In this document: one piece after another, positions 45,758-53,879 of the stretch
Position numbering within the stretch: the stretch's first letter is position 1
Layout: each line of letters opens with the position of its first letter
Assembly: GCA_046348995.1 (NCBI GenBank)
Contig: JAXMDB010000009.1
Span: 186,001-250,000 of the forward strand
Length of the DNA: 64,000 bases
Direction: 5' to 3'
From: JANNSX01 sp046348995
Lineage (GTDB): Bacteria > Pseudomonadota > Alphaproteobacteria > Rhizobiales > Hyphomicrobiaceae
Position numbers and translations under genes: made by a program
Notes under the pieces: generated by a model
Seen by the model: the letters and a program-made list of their open reading frames with translations, nothing else
The model's database searches: none
What the model was told of the DNA's origin: nothing

Positions 45758-46558
45758 ATGACCATCGTGCTGCACACCCCGCTCTTCGTGCCAGCCGACC
45801 GGCCCGAGCGCTTTCAGAAAGCCGCGTCTTCGGGCGCCGACGCCGTCATCCTCGATCTCGAGGATGCGGTCACGCCCGCCAACAAGGCGAAGGCGCGGTC
45901 GGCGGTGACGGCGCATGGGATCGCGAGCGTGCCGGTCGTCATCCGCATCAACCCGCTCGAAAGCGCGCTGGTCGCGGACGATATCTCAACGCTTGCGCGG
46001 GCGTCCTTCGACGGCATCATGGTGGCCAAAGCCAGCGATCCGGTGGCGCTCGCCGCGCTCGGCGCCCGCTTTCCCGGCAAGGCGCTCATTGCGCTCATCG
46101 AGTCGGTCGCCGGGCACGCCGCTGCGCGTGCCATCGCGGCGGTTCCCGCCGTCGCCCAGCTCGCCTTCGGCTCGATCGACTATGCGCTGGATTTGGGCTG
46201 CGAGGAAACCTTCGACGCGTTGCTCGCCGCCCGCAGCGAGGTGGTGCTCGCCTCGCGGCTCGCCGATCGCGCCGCGCCCCTCGACGGGGTGACGATCGGC
46301 TACGACGATGCGGCGCTTCTGACGGAGGAGGCCCGCCGCGCTCGCACGCTCGGCTTCGGCGGCAAGCTGCTGATCCATCCCAAGCAGATCGCACCCGTAC
46401 GCGCGGGCTTGCGGCCGAGCGAGGCCGAGATCGCACTCGCCCGCCGCATCGTCGAGGCCGCCGCGCGCCAAGGCGAGGGCGCCATCTCGCTCGACGGTCG
46501 CATGATCGACGTTCCGGTGCTGACCAAGGCGAGGCGGATCGTCAGCCAGGCCGGGTAA
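45758..46558 (+). CDS. CoA-ester lyase, CitE/HpcH-HpaI family
   Basis: This 266-residue TIM-barrel protein begins TIVLHTPLFVPADRPERFQK and has the magnesium-binding VILDLEDAVTPANKAKAR, VVIRINPL, LIALIESVAG and FGSIDYALDLG motifs of the CitE subfamily. Relatives cleave citryl-, malyl-, citramalyl- or beta-methylmalyl-CoA. Which one is used here cannot be told. It is only about 30 bases after the acyl-CoA dehydrogenase gene, supporting action in one pathway where a dehydrogenated acyl-CoA is hydrated and then split. GGGAGAG lies upstream of the ATG. Confidence 0.88.
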   Translation: MTIVLHTPLFVPADRPERFQKAASSGADAVILDLEDAVTPANKAKARSAVTAHGIASVPVVIRINPLESALVADDISTLARASFDGIMVAKASDPVALAALGARFPGKALIALIESVAGHAAARAIAAVPAVAQLAFGSIDYALDLGCEETFDALLAARSEVVLASRLADRAAPLDGVTIGYDDAALLTEEARRARTLGFGGKLLIHPKQIAPVRAGLRPSEAEIALARRIVEAAARQGEGAISLDGRMIDVPVLTKARRIVSQAG

Positions 46559-46626
46559 CCAACCCAACGCCTTGCGAAGACGGCCGCTTTCCGGTCAAGC
46601 TCCACCCTCTGGCTGGAGGAGGCGTC

Positions 46627-47961
46627 GTGTCCAAAGACCACAAAACAGCAGTCACCCGAGCCCTCGACGATCTCAAAGCCGACGTGGTGCATGTCGGGCT
46701 CTTCGACTATGCCGCGATGTTTCGCGAGCGACGGCTCCGGCGCGACGATTTCCTGGCGACGCTCGATACGGCCGTGTTCGCCAACGTGCCGCCCAAGTGG
46801 GACAGCGCCGAGACCATCTTCGCGGCGGGTCCCTACCGCAGCGAGCGGATCGCCGTCGATGCCGCTTCGATCCGTCCCTATCCCTTCGAGGCGAATGCCG
46901 CCGCAGCCGTTGCCGACTATATCGGTCCGCAGCAAGACATCATGCCGCGCGCGGTGCTCAAACGGCAGCTCGCCAAGGCGGAGTCCATGGGGTTCACGGC
47001 CGAGGCCGCATTCGAGTTCGAGTTCATCGTGCTCGCCGAGACGGCCGACACGCTGCGGTCCAAAGGCTTCGTCGATGCAGCGCTGTTCGCCGCCGACAAT
47101 CGCTGCTGGTCGGGACAGACGGCGGCGACGTTCGCCCCTTTCGTCTCCGACCTCGAGACGCTGTTGGGCAAGGGCGGCATCGATCTCTATTCCCTCTCGG
47201 GCGAGCTCGGCCCGGGGTGTTTCGAGGCGACGCTGCGCCACCAGCCCGCGCTGCGCGCCGCCGACGATGCCGCCTTTTTCCGCAGCTTCACGAAGTCCTT
47301 CTGTCGCCGGCGCGACCTGACCGCGTCCTTCATGGCGATGCTCGGCACGGGATTTCCCGGCATCGGCGGGCACGTCACGATCTCACTCAAGGATGCCGAG
47401 GGCGAGAACGTTTTTGCCGCTCCCGAGGCTGAGCATGGACTCTCCAAGACCGCACGCGCGTTCCTCGCCGGCATGATCGCCGGCGTGCCGGAGGGCTTTC
47501 CTCTGTGCAATCACACCGTCAACGACTACCGGCGGCTCGCACCCGGCAGCTGGGCGCCGAAGACGATGAGCTGGGCGCCCTACAACTATGCCGCCGCCGT
47601 GCGCACCGCCGCCGAGACCCCCGCCATGACGCGGCTCGAGTTCCGGCTGCCGGGCGCCGACTGCAATCCGTTCCTGAGCCTCGCCCTCGTGCTCGCCACG
47701 GGTCTCGATGGACTGGAGCGTGGGCTCGAGCTCACCTCGGCTCCGATCGCGCGCGGAGGCCCCGGTGAAATTCCCGAGGGCGTGCCGCGTTTGCCGCTCG
47801 ACCTCGCCAGCGCGACAGCAACGTTCCGGGCCAGCGCCAACGCGCGCGCCTGGTTCGGCGACGCCTTCGTCGATCATTTCGCGACGGTCTGCGAGGTCGA
47901 GGATGCGGCCCTCAGGCGGGCCGTCAGTGCGGAGGAGGTGAGACGGTACCTCGAAGGCTAG
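46627..47961 (+). CDS. divergent glutamine synthetase-like ligase
   Basis: This 444-residue protein has the glutamine-synthetase catalytic fold with altered motifs. EFEFIVL stands where EYEFFL is usual. GELGPGCFEATL replaces the EVGPGQYE type. GIGGHVTISL replaces GSGMHVHQSL. NDYRRLAPGSWAP, MTRLEFRLPGADCNPFLSLALVLATG are kept. It starts at GTG 46627 preceded by GGAGGAGGC. These features fit the GlnA-like gamma-glutamyl ligase group more than a true glutamine synthetase. The amine or acid partner is unknown. It lies 68 bases after the CitE-like gene. It is clearly distinct from the first synthetase at 5804. Confidence 0.82.
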   Translation: MSKDHKTAVTRALDDLKADVVHVGLFDYAAMFRERRLRRDDFLATLDTAVFANVPPKWDSAETIFAAGPYRSERIAVDAASIRPYPFEANAAAAVADYIGPQQDIMPRAVLKRQLAKAESMGFTAEAAFEFEFIVLAETADTLRSKGFVDAALFAADNRCWSGQTAATFAPFVSDLETLLGKGGIDLYSLSGELGPGCFEATLRHQPALRAADDAAFFRSFTKSFCRRRDLTASFMAMLGTGFPGIGGHVTISLKDAEGENVFAAPEAEHGLSKTARAFLAGMIAGVPEGFPLCNHTVNDYRRLAPGSWAPKTMSWAPYNYAAAVRTAAETPAMTRLEFRLPGADCNPFLSLALVLATGLDGLERGLELTSAPIARGGPGEIPEGVPRLPLDLASATATFRASANARAWFGDAFVDHFATVCEVEDAALRRAVSAEEVRRYLEG

Positions 47962-48094
47962 CCGGCGCACGCCTTCGCGGTGTGCCGCCGGCCGTCGAAT
48001 CGGACGCTCCAGCGCTTGCGGGAACCCGTGACCTCGCACGGCGTTCTTGCACCGGCTCAGCTTGGTATTGGCGCTGGGGCGCGGAACCGATCCC

Positions 48095-50464
48095 ATGTCT
48101 CAGGCACCTGTCTTCGAAACCCCGGCGCGGGCGCCGATCACGGCCGCTGGAGCGGTGCTGGCCGCGATCGTGATCGCCGGGCTGTATTTCGGCCGCGATA
48201 TCCTGGTGCCGCTCGCTCTCGCGACGCTCCTGGTGTTCGTGCTCACGCCGCCATTGCAATGGCTCAGGCGGCGGGGCTTGCCGAAAGTCATCGCCGTCAT
48301 TCTCGTCACGGCGCTCGCCGCGGTCAGCATCGGCGGCGTGCTCGCCGTCGTCGGCACCCAGCTCGTGCAGCTGGCCGAAGAGCTGCCTGGGTATCAAACC
48401 AACATCAAGTCGAAGCTCGCCGATCTGCGCACGGGCCTGCCTGGCGGCGGACTCTTCAGCCGTGTCAGCAAAACCATAGACGAGATCGGCAAGGACCTTC
48501 GCGATCCGGCGGCGAGCGCGCCCTCCGTTCCCCGGCCACAGACGGCGACGGAAGAGGCCGAGCAAGAGCCTATTCCCGTCACCATCACGTCGACGCCACT
48601 GCGGCCTCTCGAGGTCCTGCAAACCTACGTCGATCCGATTCTGACGCCACTCGCGACCGCGGCGCTCGTCGTCCTCTTCGTCATCTTCATCCTGATCGAG
48701 CGGGAGGAGCTGCGCGATCGCTTCATCGCCCTCGTCGGCGCGGGCGACGTGCAGCGGAGCACGGAAGCGATCATGGACGCCGCCGATCGCGTCAGCCGCT
48801 ACCTGTTGATGCAACTGATCGTCAACGTCACCTACGGCGTCGCGATCGGCGCGGGGCTATGGCTCATCGGCGTGCCGAACGCGATCCTCTGGGGCATCCT
48901 CGCCGGCGTCCTGCGATTCATTCCGTATCTCGGCCCTTGGCTCGCCGCCATCATGCCGATCCTGCTCGCCTTCGCGACGGCGCCGGGCTGGACGATGGTG
49001 CTGATGGCGGTCGGTCTCTTCGTCGTCATCGAGCTCTTGAGCAACAACGTCATGGAGCCGATGCTTTACGGCTCGACGACGGGCCTCTCGTCGTTCGCGA
49101 TCATTCTCGCCGCGATCTCCTGGACGCTGATCTGGGGACCGATCGGACTGTTGCTCGCGACCCCGCTTACCGTCTGCCTCGTCGTCGTCGGCCGCTACGT
49201 GCCGCGCCTCGAGTTCTTGGACCTGCTGCTCGGCAGCACGCCGGTGCTTTCGCCGCCCGAGCGCCTCTATCAGCGCCTGCTCACCGGCAACATCGCCGAG
49301 GCGCTCGAGCTCACGGAGCAATCGCTCGATACGCTCTCGACCGCGGCCTTCATCGAGGATGTGGCGATGCCGGCGTTACGGCTCGCCGAGCGTGACCGCG
49401 AGCGCGGCGCCAATCCGACGCTCCGGCGCAACGTCGCCGAGGGCGTGGACGCACTCATGGGCGAGGTCGAGCTCGAGGCCGCCGAGGAGACCGAGCGGGC
49501 CGAAGCGCCGATCCGGCCGCTCAATATCCTCTGCATCGGCGGCCGGACGGAGCTCGACCAATCGGCGGCCGCTATGCTCGCCGCCTATTTTCGCAGCCGC
49601 GGTCACCGCGTGGAGGTGAAGGCGCCGCTCGCGATCTCGCCGAGCCTGATCAATCAACTCGATCCGTCCGGCTTCGATCTGGTGGCGCTCTGCTATCTCG
49701 AGCGCCGGCCCGAGCGGCATGCTCGCAACATCTGCCGGCGCTTGGCGCGGCAATCGCCGGATGTGGCGCTGCTCGTCTGCTGCTTCAATCTGGAGGAGAG
49801 CGATGATCTCGCCGCGCAGTTGCAGTCTCAGCTCGCGGGCAAGGCCTTGGTTGCGACCTCGATGGCGGGAGTCAACACGGCCCTCGACGCCGCCGGTGTC
49901 GACGAGATCGATGACGAGGCCGAGGCGCGGGGCGAGGCGACGCTCGCCGAGGTGTTGACACATGCGCGACAGCTGCGGCTCGATGCCGGAACCGGCGACG
50001 CGTTCGCCGCACTCTCGACCGAGCTTGCGCCCGTGTTGGAGGAGTCCTTTCTCCTGGTCGCGCTGATCGATGGCTCGGAGGCTGAGCGCCCAGCTGCGAC
50101 GCCGGAGAGGCCCTTGTCGCAACAGGCCCAGATTGCCGGCATCGTGCGCGAGCGCACGAAAGACGGCGAGACACGCTCGGTCGTCGTTCCAAGCGTTGCA
50201 ACCGACAAGGAGCTCTCGACCAACGAGCTCCTGCTCGAGAAGGGCATCCGGTTCTTCGCCGCCGCGCCGATCCTCTCGACGGCGGGCCACTATGCCGGCG
50301 CGCTCTGTGTGCTCGATGCGGACGAGAGGACGCTCGACGCGGCGCAAATCGAGATGCTCGAGAACGCGGCCGACGCGCTCGGTCGCAAGATCAGCGATAC
50401 GGCCGCGCCGTCACAACCGGCCGAAGCCGCTCAGCCGAGATATCGTCTAGCGACATCCTCATAG
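48095..50464 (+). CDS. AI-2E-family permease with long C-terminal Rossmann-like and GAF-like domains
   Basis: Residues about 10-390 form the AI-2E/YdiK/PerM permease fold with about eight helices and the characteristic VSRYLLMQLIVNVTYGVAIG, LAGVLRFIPYLGPWLAAIMPI and LSNNVMEPMLYGSTTGLSSFA. Typical members stop near 350-400 residues, but this one is 789. Residues about 470-620 (LNILCIGGRTELDQSAAAML... GFDLVALCYLE) look like a flavodoxin/B12-binding-type Rossmann fold. The last 150 residues end in FFAAAPILSTAGHYAGALCVLDADERTLDAAQIEMLENAADALGRK, a GAF-like pattern. It could be a regulated transporter or a membrane sensor. Its 3' end overlaps the convergent M20 gene by 34 bases. Confidence 0.8.
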   Translation: MSQAPVFETPARAPITAAGAVLAAIVIAGLYFGRDILVPLALATLLVFVLTPPLQWLRRRGLPKVIAVILVTALAAVSIGGVLAVVGTQLVQLAEELPGYQTNIKSKLADLRTGLPGGGLFSRVSKTIDEIGKDLRDPAASAPSVPRPQTATEEAEQEPIPVTITSTPLRPLEVLQTYVDPILTPLATAALVVLFVIFILIEREELRDRFIALVGAGDVQRSTEAIMDAADRVSRYLLMQLIVNVTYGVAIGAGLWLIGVPNAILWGILAGVLRFIPYLGPWLAAIMPILLAFATAPGWTMVLMAVGLFVVIELLSNNVMEPMLYGSTTGLSSFAIILAAISWTLIWGPIGLLLATPLTVCLVVVGRYVPRLEFLDLLLGSTPVLSPPERLYQRLLTGNIAEALELTEQSLDTLSTAAFIEDVAMPALRLAERDRERGANPTLRRNVAEGVDALMGEVELEAAEETERAEAPIRPLNILCIGGRTELDQSAAAMLAAYFRSRGHRVEVKAPLAISPSLINQLDPSGFDLVALCYLERRPERHARNICRRLARQSPDVALLVCCFNLEESDDLAAQLQSQLAGKALVATSMAGVNTALDAAGVDEIDDEAEARGEATLAEVLTHARQLRLDAGTGDAFAALSTELAPVLEESFLLVALIDGSEAERPAATPERPLSQQAQIAGIVRERTKDGETRSVVVPSVATDKELSTNELLLEKGIRFFAAAPILSTAGHYAGALCVLDADERTLDAAQIEMLENAADALGRKISDTAAPSQPAEAAQPRYRLATSS

Positions 50465-51579
50465 ATCCGCGTCGACAGCGCGAGCTTCTCCAAGTCGCAA
50501 TGCTCGTCGACCGCGCCGCTCATGCCCGTCTCGCCCGCCCCGATGATGACGAGGGGCACGCCCAGCGCCGGTGCGAGCACGGTGCCGTCCGAATAGTAGC
50601 CAACGCCGGCGGGCTTCACCGCCTTGCCGCGCGCGGTGCTCGTGACGTCGAGGCAGAGGGTGACGAACGGATCGTCGTCGGGCGTATCGACCGGCGGCTT
50701 GAAGCCGGTCTGCTCGACCGTGATATGCGGGCCGGCAATCTTAGCGAACTGCGCGAGCACTTGAGCAGGCTCGAGCCCCGGCACCGTGCGCACGTCGATA
50801 TCGGCCGTGCAGCGATGAGCGATGATCGGCCGCGAGACGCCGCCGTTGATGAGCCCGACGTTGATCGTGGGCGGTCCGAGATGACGGTGCTTGGGCGCCT
50901 CGATTTTGAGAGCCTGCACGCGCCCGAGGAACTCGGCCATCCGCAGGATCGCGTTGCCCCGATCGCCCGTACGTCCTTCCGAGAAGGCGTTGTGGCCGTA
51001 CTCGCCGGTGGCGGTCGCGCGCAGCCAGAGCGCCCCCTTCTCGGCGACGAACACATCGAGCGAGGAGGGCTCGCTGATGAGGAGGGCGCCCGTGTTCCTG
51101 AGCTGCCCGCCCGAGACGAAGGCCTCTGCGCCGAGGCAGTTCGAGTTCTCCGCCGCCGTCAGCGCCAGCACGAGATCGCCCTTGAGCTTGGCGCCCGAGC
51201 GCTTCAAGGCGATGGCTGCCATGACCATCGCCGCCATGCCGGCTTTCATATCGGTGGCGCCGCGGCCGTAGAGCTTGTTGCCGACGACATCGCCGCCGAA
51301 GGGCGAGTGCGTCCACTCGTCGGGGTCGGCCGGGATCGTGTCGAAGTGCGCCGAGTAGACGAGATCCTTGCGCTCGCCGCTGCCCTTGACGCGGGCGAGC
51401 AAATTGGAGCGGCCTTCGCCGATCGAGATCAGCTCGGACGCGATGCCGGCCGAGGCCAGCACGGTCTCGACGATCCGGGCTGCCGCATGCTCGTTGCCCG
51501 GCGGGTCGACGGTGTTCAGGCGGATGAGCGCCTGCGACAACTCGAGTGTCTCCTGGTCGATCGAGGTCATGCTGCTCAC
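50431..51579 (-). CDS. M20-family metallohydrolase, ArgE/DapE-like, with altered metal-site residue
   Basis: This 382-residue hydrolase keeps YSAHFDTIPA (H78), LYGRGATDMKAGMAAM (D110), ISEPSS (E170), GEYGHNAF and a C-terminal AVDEHCDLEKL histidine. At the usual TADEE position it reads TAAENSN: the putative general base E144 remains, but the next metal-binding Glu is Asn (N145). It therefore may bind metal differently or be less active. The substrate is an N-acyl amino acid or related amide (inference). GTG 51579 overlaps the upstream EutA-like stop (GTGA), indicating a coupled pair. ATG 51570 is an alternative start. Confidence 0.85.
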   Translation of the reverse strand: MSSMTSIDQETLELSQALIRLNTVDPPGNEHAAARIVETVLASAGIASELISIGEGRSNLLARVKGSGERKDLVYSAHFDTIPADPDEWTHSPFGGDVVGNKLYGRGATDMKAGMAAMVMAAIALKRSGAKLKGDLVLALTAAENSNCLGAEAFVSGGQLRNTGALLISEPSSLDVFVAEKGALWLRATATGEYGHNAFSEGRTGDRGNAILRMAEFLGRVQALKIEAPKHRHLGPPTINVGLINGGVSRPIIAHRCTADIDVRTVPGLEPAQVLAQFAKIAGPHITVEQTGFKPPVDTPDDDPFVTLCLDVTSTARGKAVKPAGVGYYSDGTVLAPALGVPLVIIGAGETGMSGAVDEHCDLEKLALSTRIYEDVARRYLG

Positions 51580-52379
51580 TCCGCGGCCTGCTTGGCATTG
51601 CTTCCGAGATGGCGCTCCATCAGCGTGCCGTAGCCCTTGATCGGCTTCGACCAGCCGGCGAGCCGTGCCGCATGCCAGAACGCCGCCTGGTTGCTGGTGA
51701 CGACCGGCAGGCCAACTTTGGCTTCCAGAGCGTCGATGATGTTGAGAGCCTTCGTCGCCGTGCAGGAGACGAACACGGCATCGGCGCCGGAGCGTTCGGC
51801 GCTCATCGTCGCGTCGATGAAGGCTTCGGCCGGAACGCGGCCGATATTGTCGTCGGTGTCGAAGCCGGTGCAGGTGACCGACACGAGCTCGATGCCGTTC
51901 TTCTCGAAGAAGCGGACGACGTTGCCGGTCATCTGCACGGTGTAGGGGGTCACCAGCACGATCTTGCGCGCGCTGAGCGCCTTGAGCGACTCGACGGCAG
52001 CAAGCGCCGGGTTCGTCACCTTGACCTCGGGCCGGCGGGATTTGATGAGCGCCTCGACGCGCTCGGGCCCGATCAGCGTCGAGGCGGTGGTGCAGCCGAA
52101 GACGACGGCGTCGAGCCGGACATTGGGGACGATGACGCTCGCCGCATCGGGAATGCGGTCGGCGAGCGCGAGGAACGTCGCGTCCGAGTTGGGCCAGTCG
52201 AGACGGATGCGCGTGGTGTAGAGGCCGAGGCTGTCGTCGGGCACCATCCGCCCGAAGTCGCGCTCGATGGCGATATCGGTCGAGAGCGAGATGAGACCGA
52301 TGCGAACGGCCTCGCCATAGGCGGCTTCCAGGCCTTTCGGCGGCTCGTAGAGCCGGATCGCGGGGGAGGGGGAGGTCAT
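51576..52379 (-). CDS. Asp/Glu racemase-superfamily protein, maleate isomerase/EutA-like
   Basis: This 267-residue protein has paired cysteines placed as in the Asp/Glu racemase and arylmalonate decarboxylase superfamily: VFGCTTASTLIGPERVEALI in the first half and AVFVSCTATKALNIIDALE in the second. The GLISLSTDIAIERDFGRMVP opening and VTCTGFDTDDNIGRVPAEAFI segment resemble proteins named ectoine-utilisation EutA or maleate cis-trans isomerase. No ectoine hydrolase genes are adjacent. ATG 52379 is chosen, with AAAGG upstream. It is coupled to the M20 hydrolase gene, so both may degrade the same N-acyl amino acid or dicarboxylate. Confidence 0.82.
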   Translation of the reverse strand: MTSPSPAIRLYEPPKGLEAAYGEAVRIGLISLSTDIAIERDFGRMVPDDSLGLYTTRIRLDWPNSDATFLALADRIPDAASVIVPNVRLDAVVFGCTTASTLIGPERVEALIKSRRPEVKVTNPALAAVESLKALSARKIVLVTPYTVQMTGNVVRFFEKNGIELVSVTCTGFDTDDNIGRVPAEAFIDATMSAERSGADAVFVSCTATKALNIIDALEAKVGLPVVTSNQAAFWHAARLAGWSKPIKGYGTLMERHLGSNAKQAAE

Positions 52380-52494
52380 GAGGGTGCCTTTCGCTGGCGA
52401 GGGCCGGGTTGGCGAGACCTTAGCGGCGCGCCGAGACAGCACAAGCACAGGGATTGCAGGGCTGGTCGAAGTGCGAGGAACGGATCGGCTAGGC

Positions 52495-52584
52495 TGGCGG
52501 ATGGGGAGGGATTCGAACCCCCGGTGGGCGTGAACCCACGCCGGTTTTCAAGACCGGTGCCTTAAACCACTCGGCCACCCATCC
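52495..52584 (-). tRNA. tRNA-Ser (anticodon UGA)
   Basis: On the minus strand the acceptor arm GGATGGG (52584-52578) pairs with CCCATCC (52505-52499). A G discriminator and an encoded CCA end at 52495. The anticodon loop CTTGAAA, between CCGGT and ACCGG, gives anticodon TGA. The long variable arm (GCGTGGG...CCCACGC) is typical of serine tRNAs, and GGTTCGAATCC is the T-arm. It decodes UCA and, through wobble, other UCN codons. Confidence 0.97.
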
Positions 52585-52799
52585 CCGGCGCCGATGCCGG
52601 CGCGGCGGGCCCCTGCTTCGCATGTGACCCAACGGCAACGCAAGCGATCAATCGGCCTCGGGCGGACGATTTCTGGTGTTTACGGCGCTCCAATGCCTTC
52701 ATGCGACCATGACCGATCTGTAATTGAGGCGGCGCGCGAGACAGTCGGCCAACAGAGCCGGGCGGCGCGCTGGGTCAGATGAGCAGGGTGAGGGTGATC

Positions 52800-53762
52800 A
52801 TGGGGGACGCCGTTCCTCGGGGGACCATCGGCGTGTTGCCGGGTTTTCGACGTTCGGCTGGGCTCATGGCGACAGTCGCCGTGGCGCTGCTGCAGAGCGC
52901 CTGTGCGCCGCAGCAGCCGTCTGCATCGTCGTCCGGTGGGCTCTCGCTGACCATTACGCCGCCTCCTGGGCAGGCCGTTACGGCTGCGTCTGCGACCGGT
53001 CTGTCGCTCGCCGCGACCGAGCCCGTGACCACGCTCCAAGCTGCAACCGCGGCGCCCGCGCTCCCGATGCCGGCGGCCATCGTCGAGGAGCCCAAGGCCC
53101 CCAAGACGAAGCTCAGCAGCATCGGATCGCTCGAGGTCGAGCGGGAGAACGCCGTCGCCAAGATCGGGAAACCCTACAAGGTCGCAGGCCTCTGGTACGT
53201 TCCCAAGCATCAGCCGGACTACGACGAGACCGGCATCGCCTCCTGGTACGGTCCGACGTTCCATGGCAAGTCCACCGCCAACGGTGAGATCTACAACCAA
53301 TCACGCCTGACGGCCGCTCACCCGACGCTGCCAATGCCCTGCCTCGTCGAGGTCACGAACCTCGCCAACGGCCGCAAGATCATCGTCCGCGTCAACGACC
53401 GGGGGCCATACAAGCGGGGCCGTATCCTCGATCTCTCGGCCAAAGCCGCAAAGCTGCTCGGCTACCAGGGCAACGGCACGGCCGAGGTGCGCGTACGCTA
53501 CGTCGGCAAGGCGCCGCTCAATGGCGACGACAGGGCCGAGCAGGAGTTCCTCTCGAAGCAGGCTTGGTACACGGGCGGGGGAACGGGCACGCCCAAGACC
53601 GAGGTCGCGGAGGCCGATTTTTCGGCCGCCATCGACATGGGGGATCCGGAGCCCAACCTCGATGTGCCCGCAGCGCAAAAGCCGGCCCCCGTCCTCAAGG
53701 CCCCCGTCGTCGCGGCGGCCGCCGAGCCGATCCGCCTCAAACGAGTCGCCAGCAGCAAATAG
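52800..53762 (+). CDS. rlpA: RlpA-like septal ring lytic transglycosylase, lacking SPOR domain
   Basis: An export signal with a possible lipobox cysteine (LLQSACAPQQ, about residue 36) precedes a low-complexity linker. The double-psi beta-barrel domain lies around residues 130-240: ETGIASWYGPTFHGKSTANGE, RLTAAHPTLPMPCLVEVTNL, VNDRGPYKRGRILDLSAKAAK. RlpA cleaves denuded glycan strands during division. The usual C-terminal SPOR domain is absent; instead there is an Ala/Pro-rich tail. The start may be 52779, 52800 or 52866. ATG 52800 has the best ribosome site (AGGGTGAGGG). A D,D-carboxypeptidase gene follows. Confidence 0.87.
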   Translation: MGDAVPRGTIGVLPGFRRSAGLMATVAVALLQSACAPQQPSASSSGGLSLTITPPPGQAVTAASATGLSLAATEPVTTLQAATAAPALPMPAAIVEEPKAPKTKLSSIGSLEVERENAVAKIGKPYKVAGLWYVPKHQPDYDETGIASWYGPTFHGKSTANGEIYNQSRLTAAHPTLPMPCLVEVTNLANGRKIIVRVNDRGPYKRGRILDLSAKAAKLLGYQGNGTAEVRVRYVGKAPLNGDDRAEQEFLSKQAWYTGGGTGTPKTEVAEADFSAAIDMGDPEPNLDVPAAQKPAPVLKAPVVAAAAEPIRLKRVASSK

Positions 53763-53879
53763 GCCGGTTGCGGCATATCCGTTCTGTCCCCAACAGCCGT
53801 GATGCCGCCGCATCTCACGTATTGATTTTCCTGTGTCACCGGGAGAGGCTCCCCCGCCTCGTGACATAAGGAATCACTG

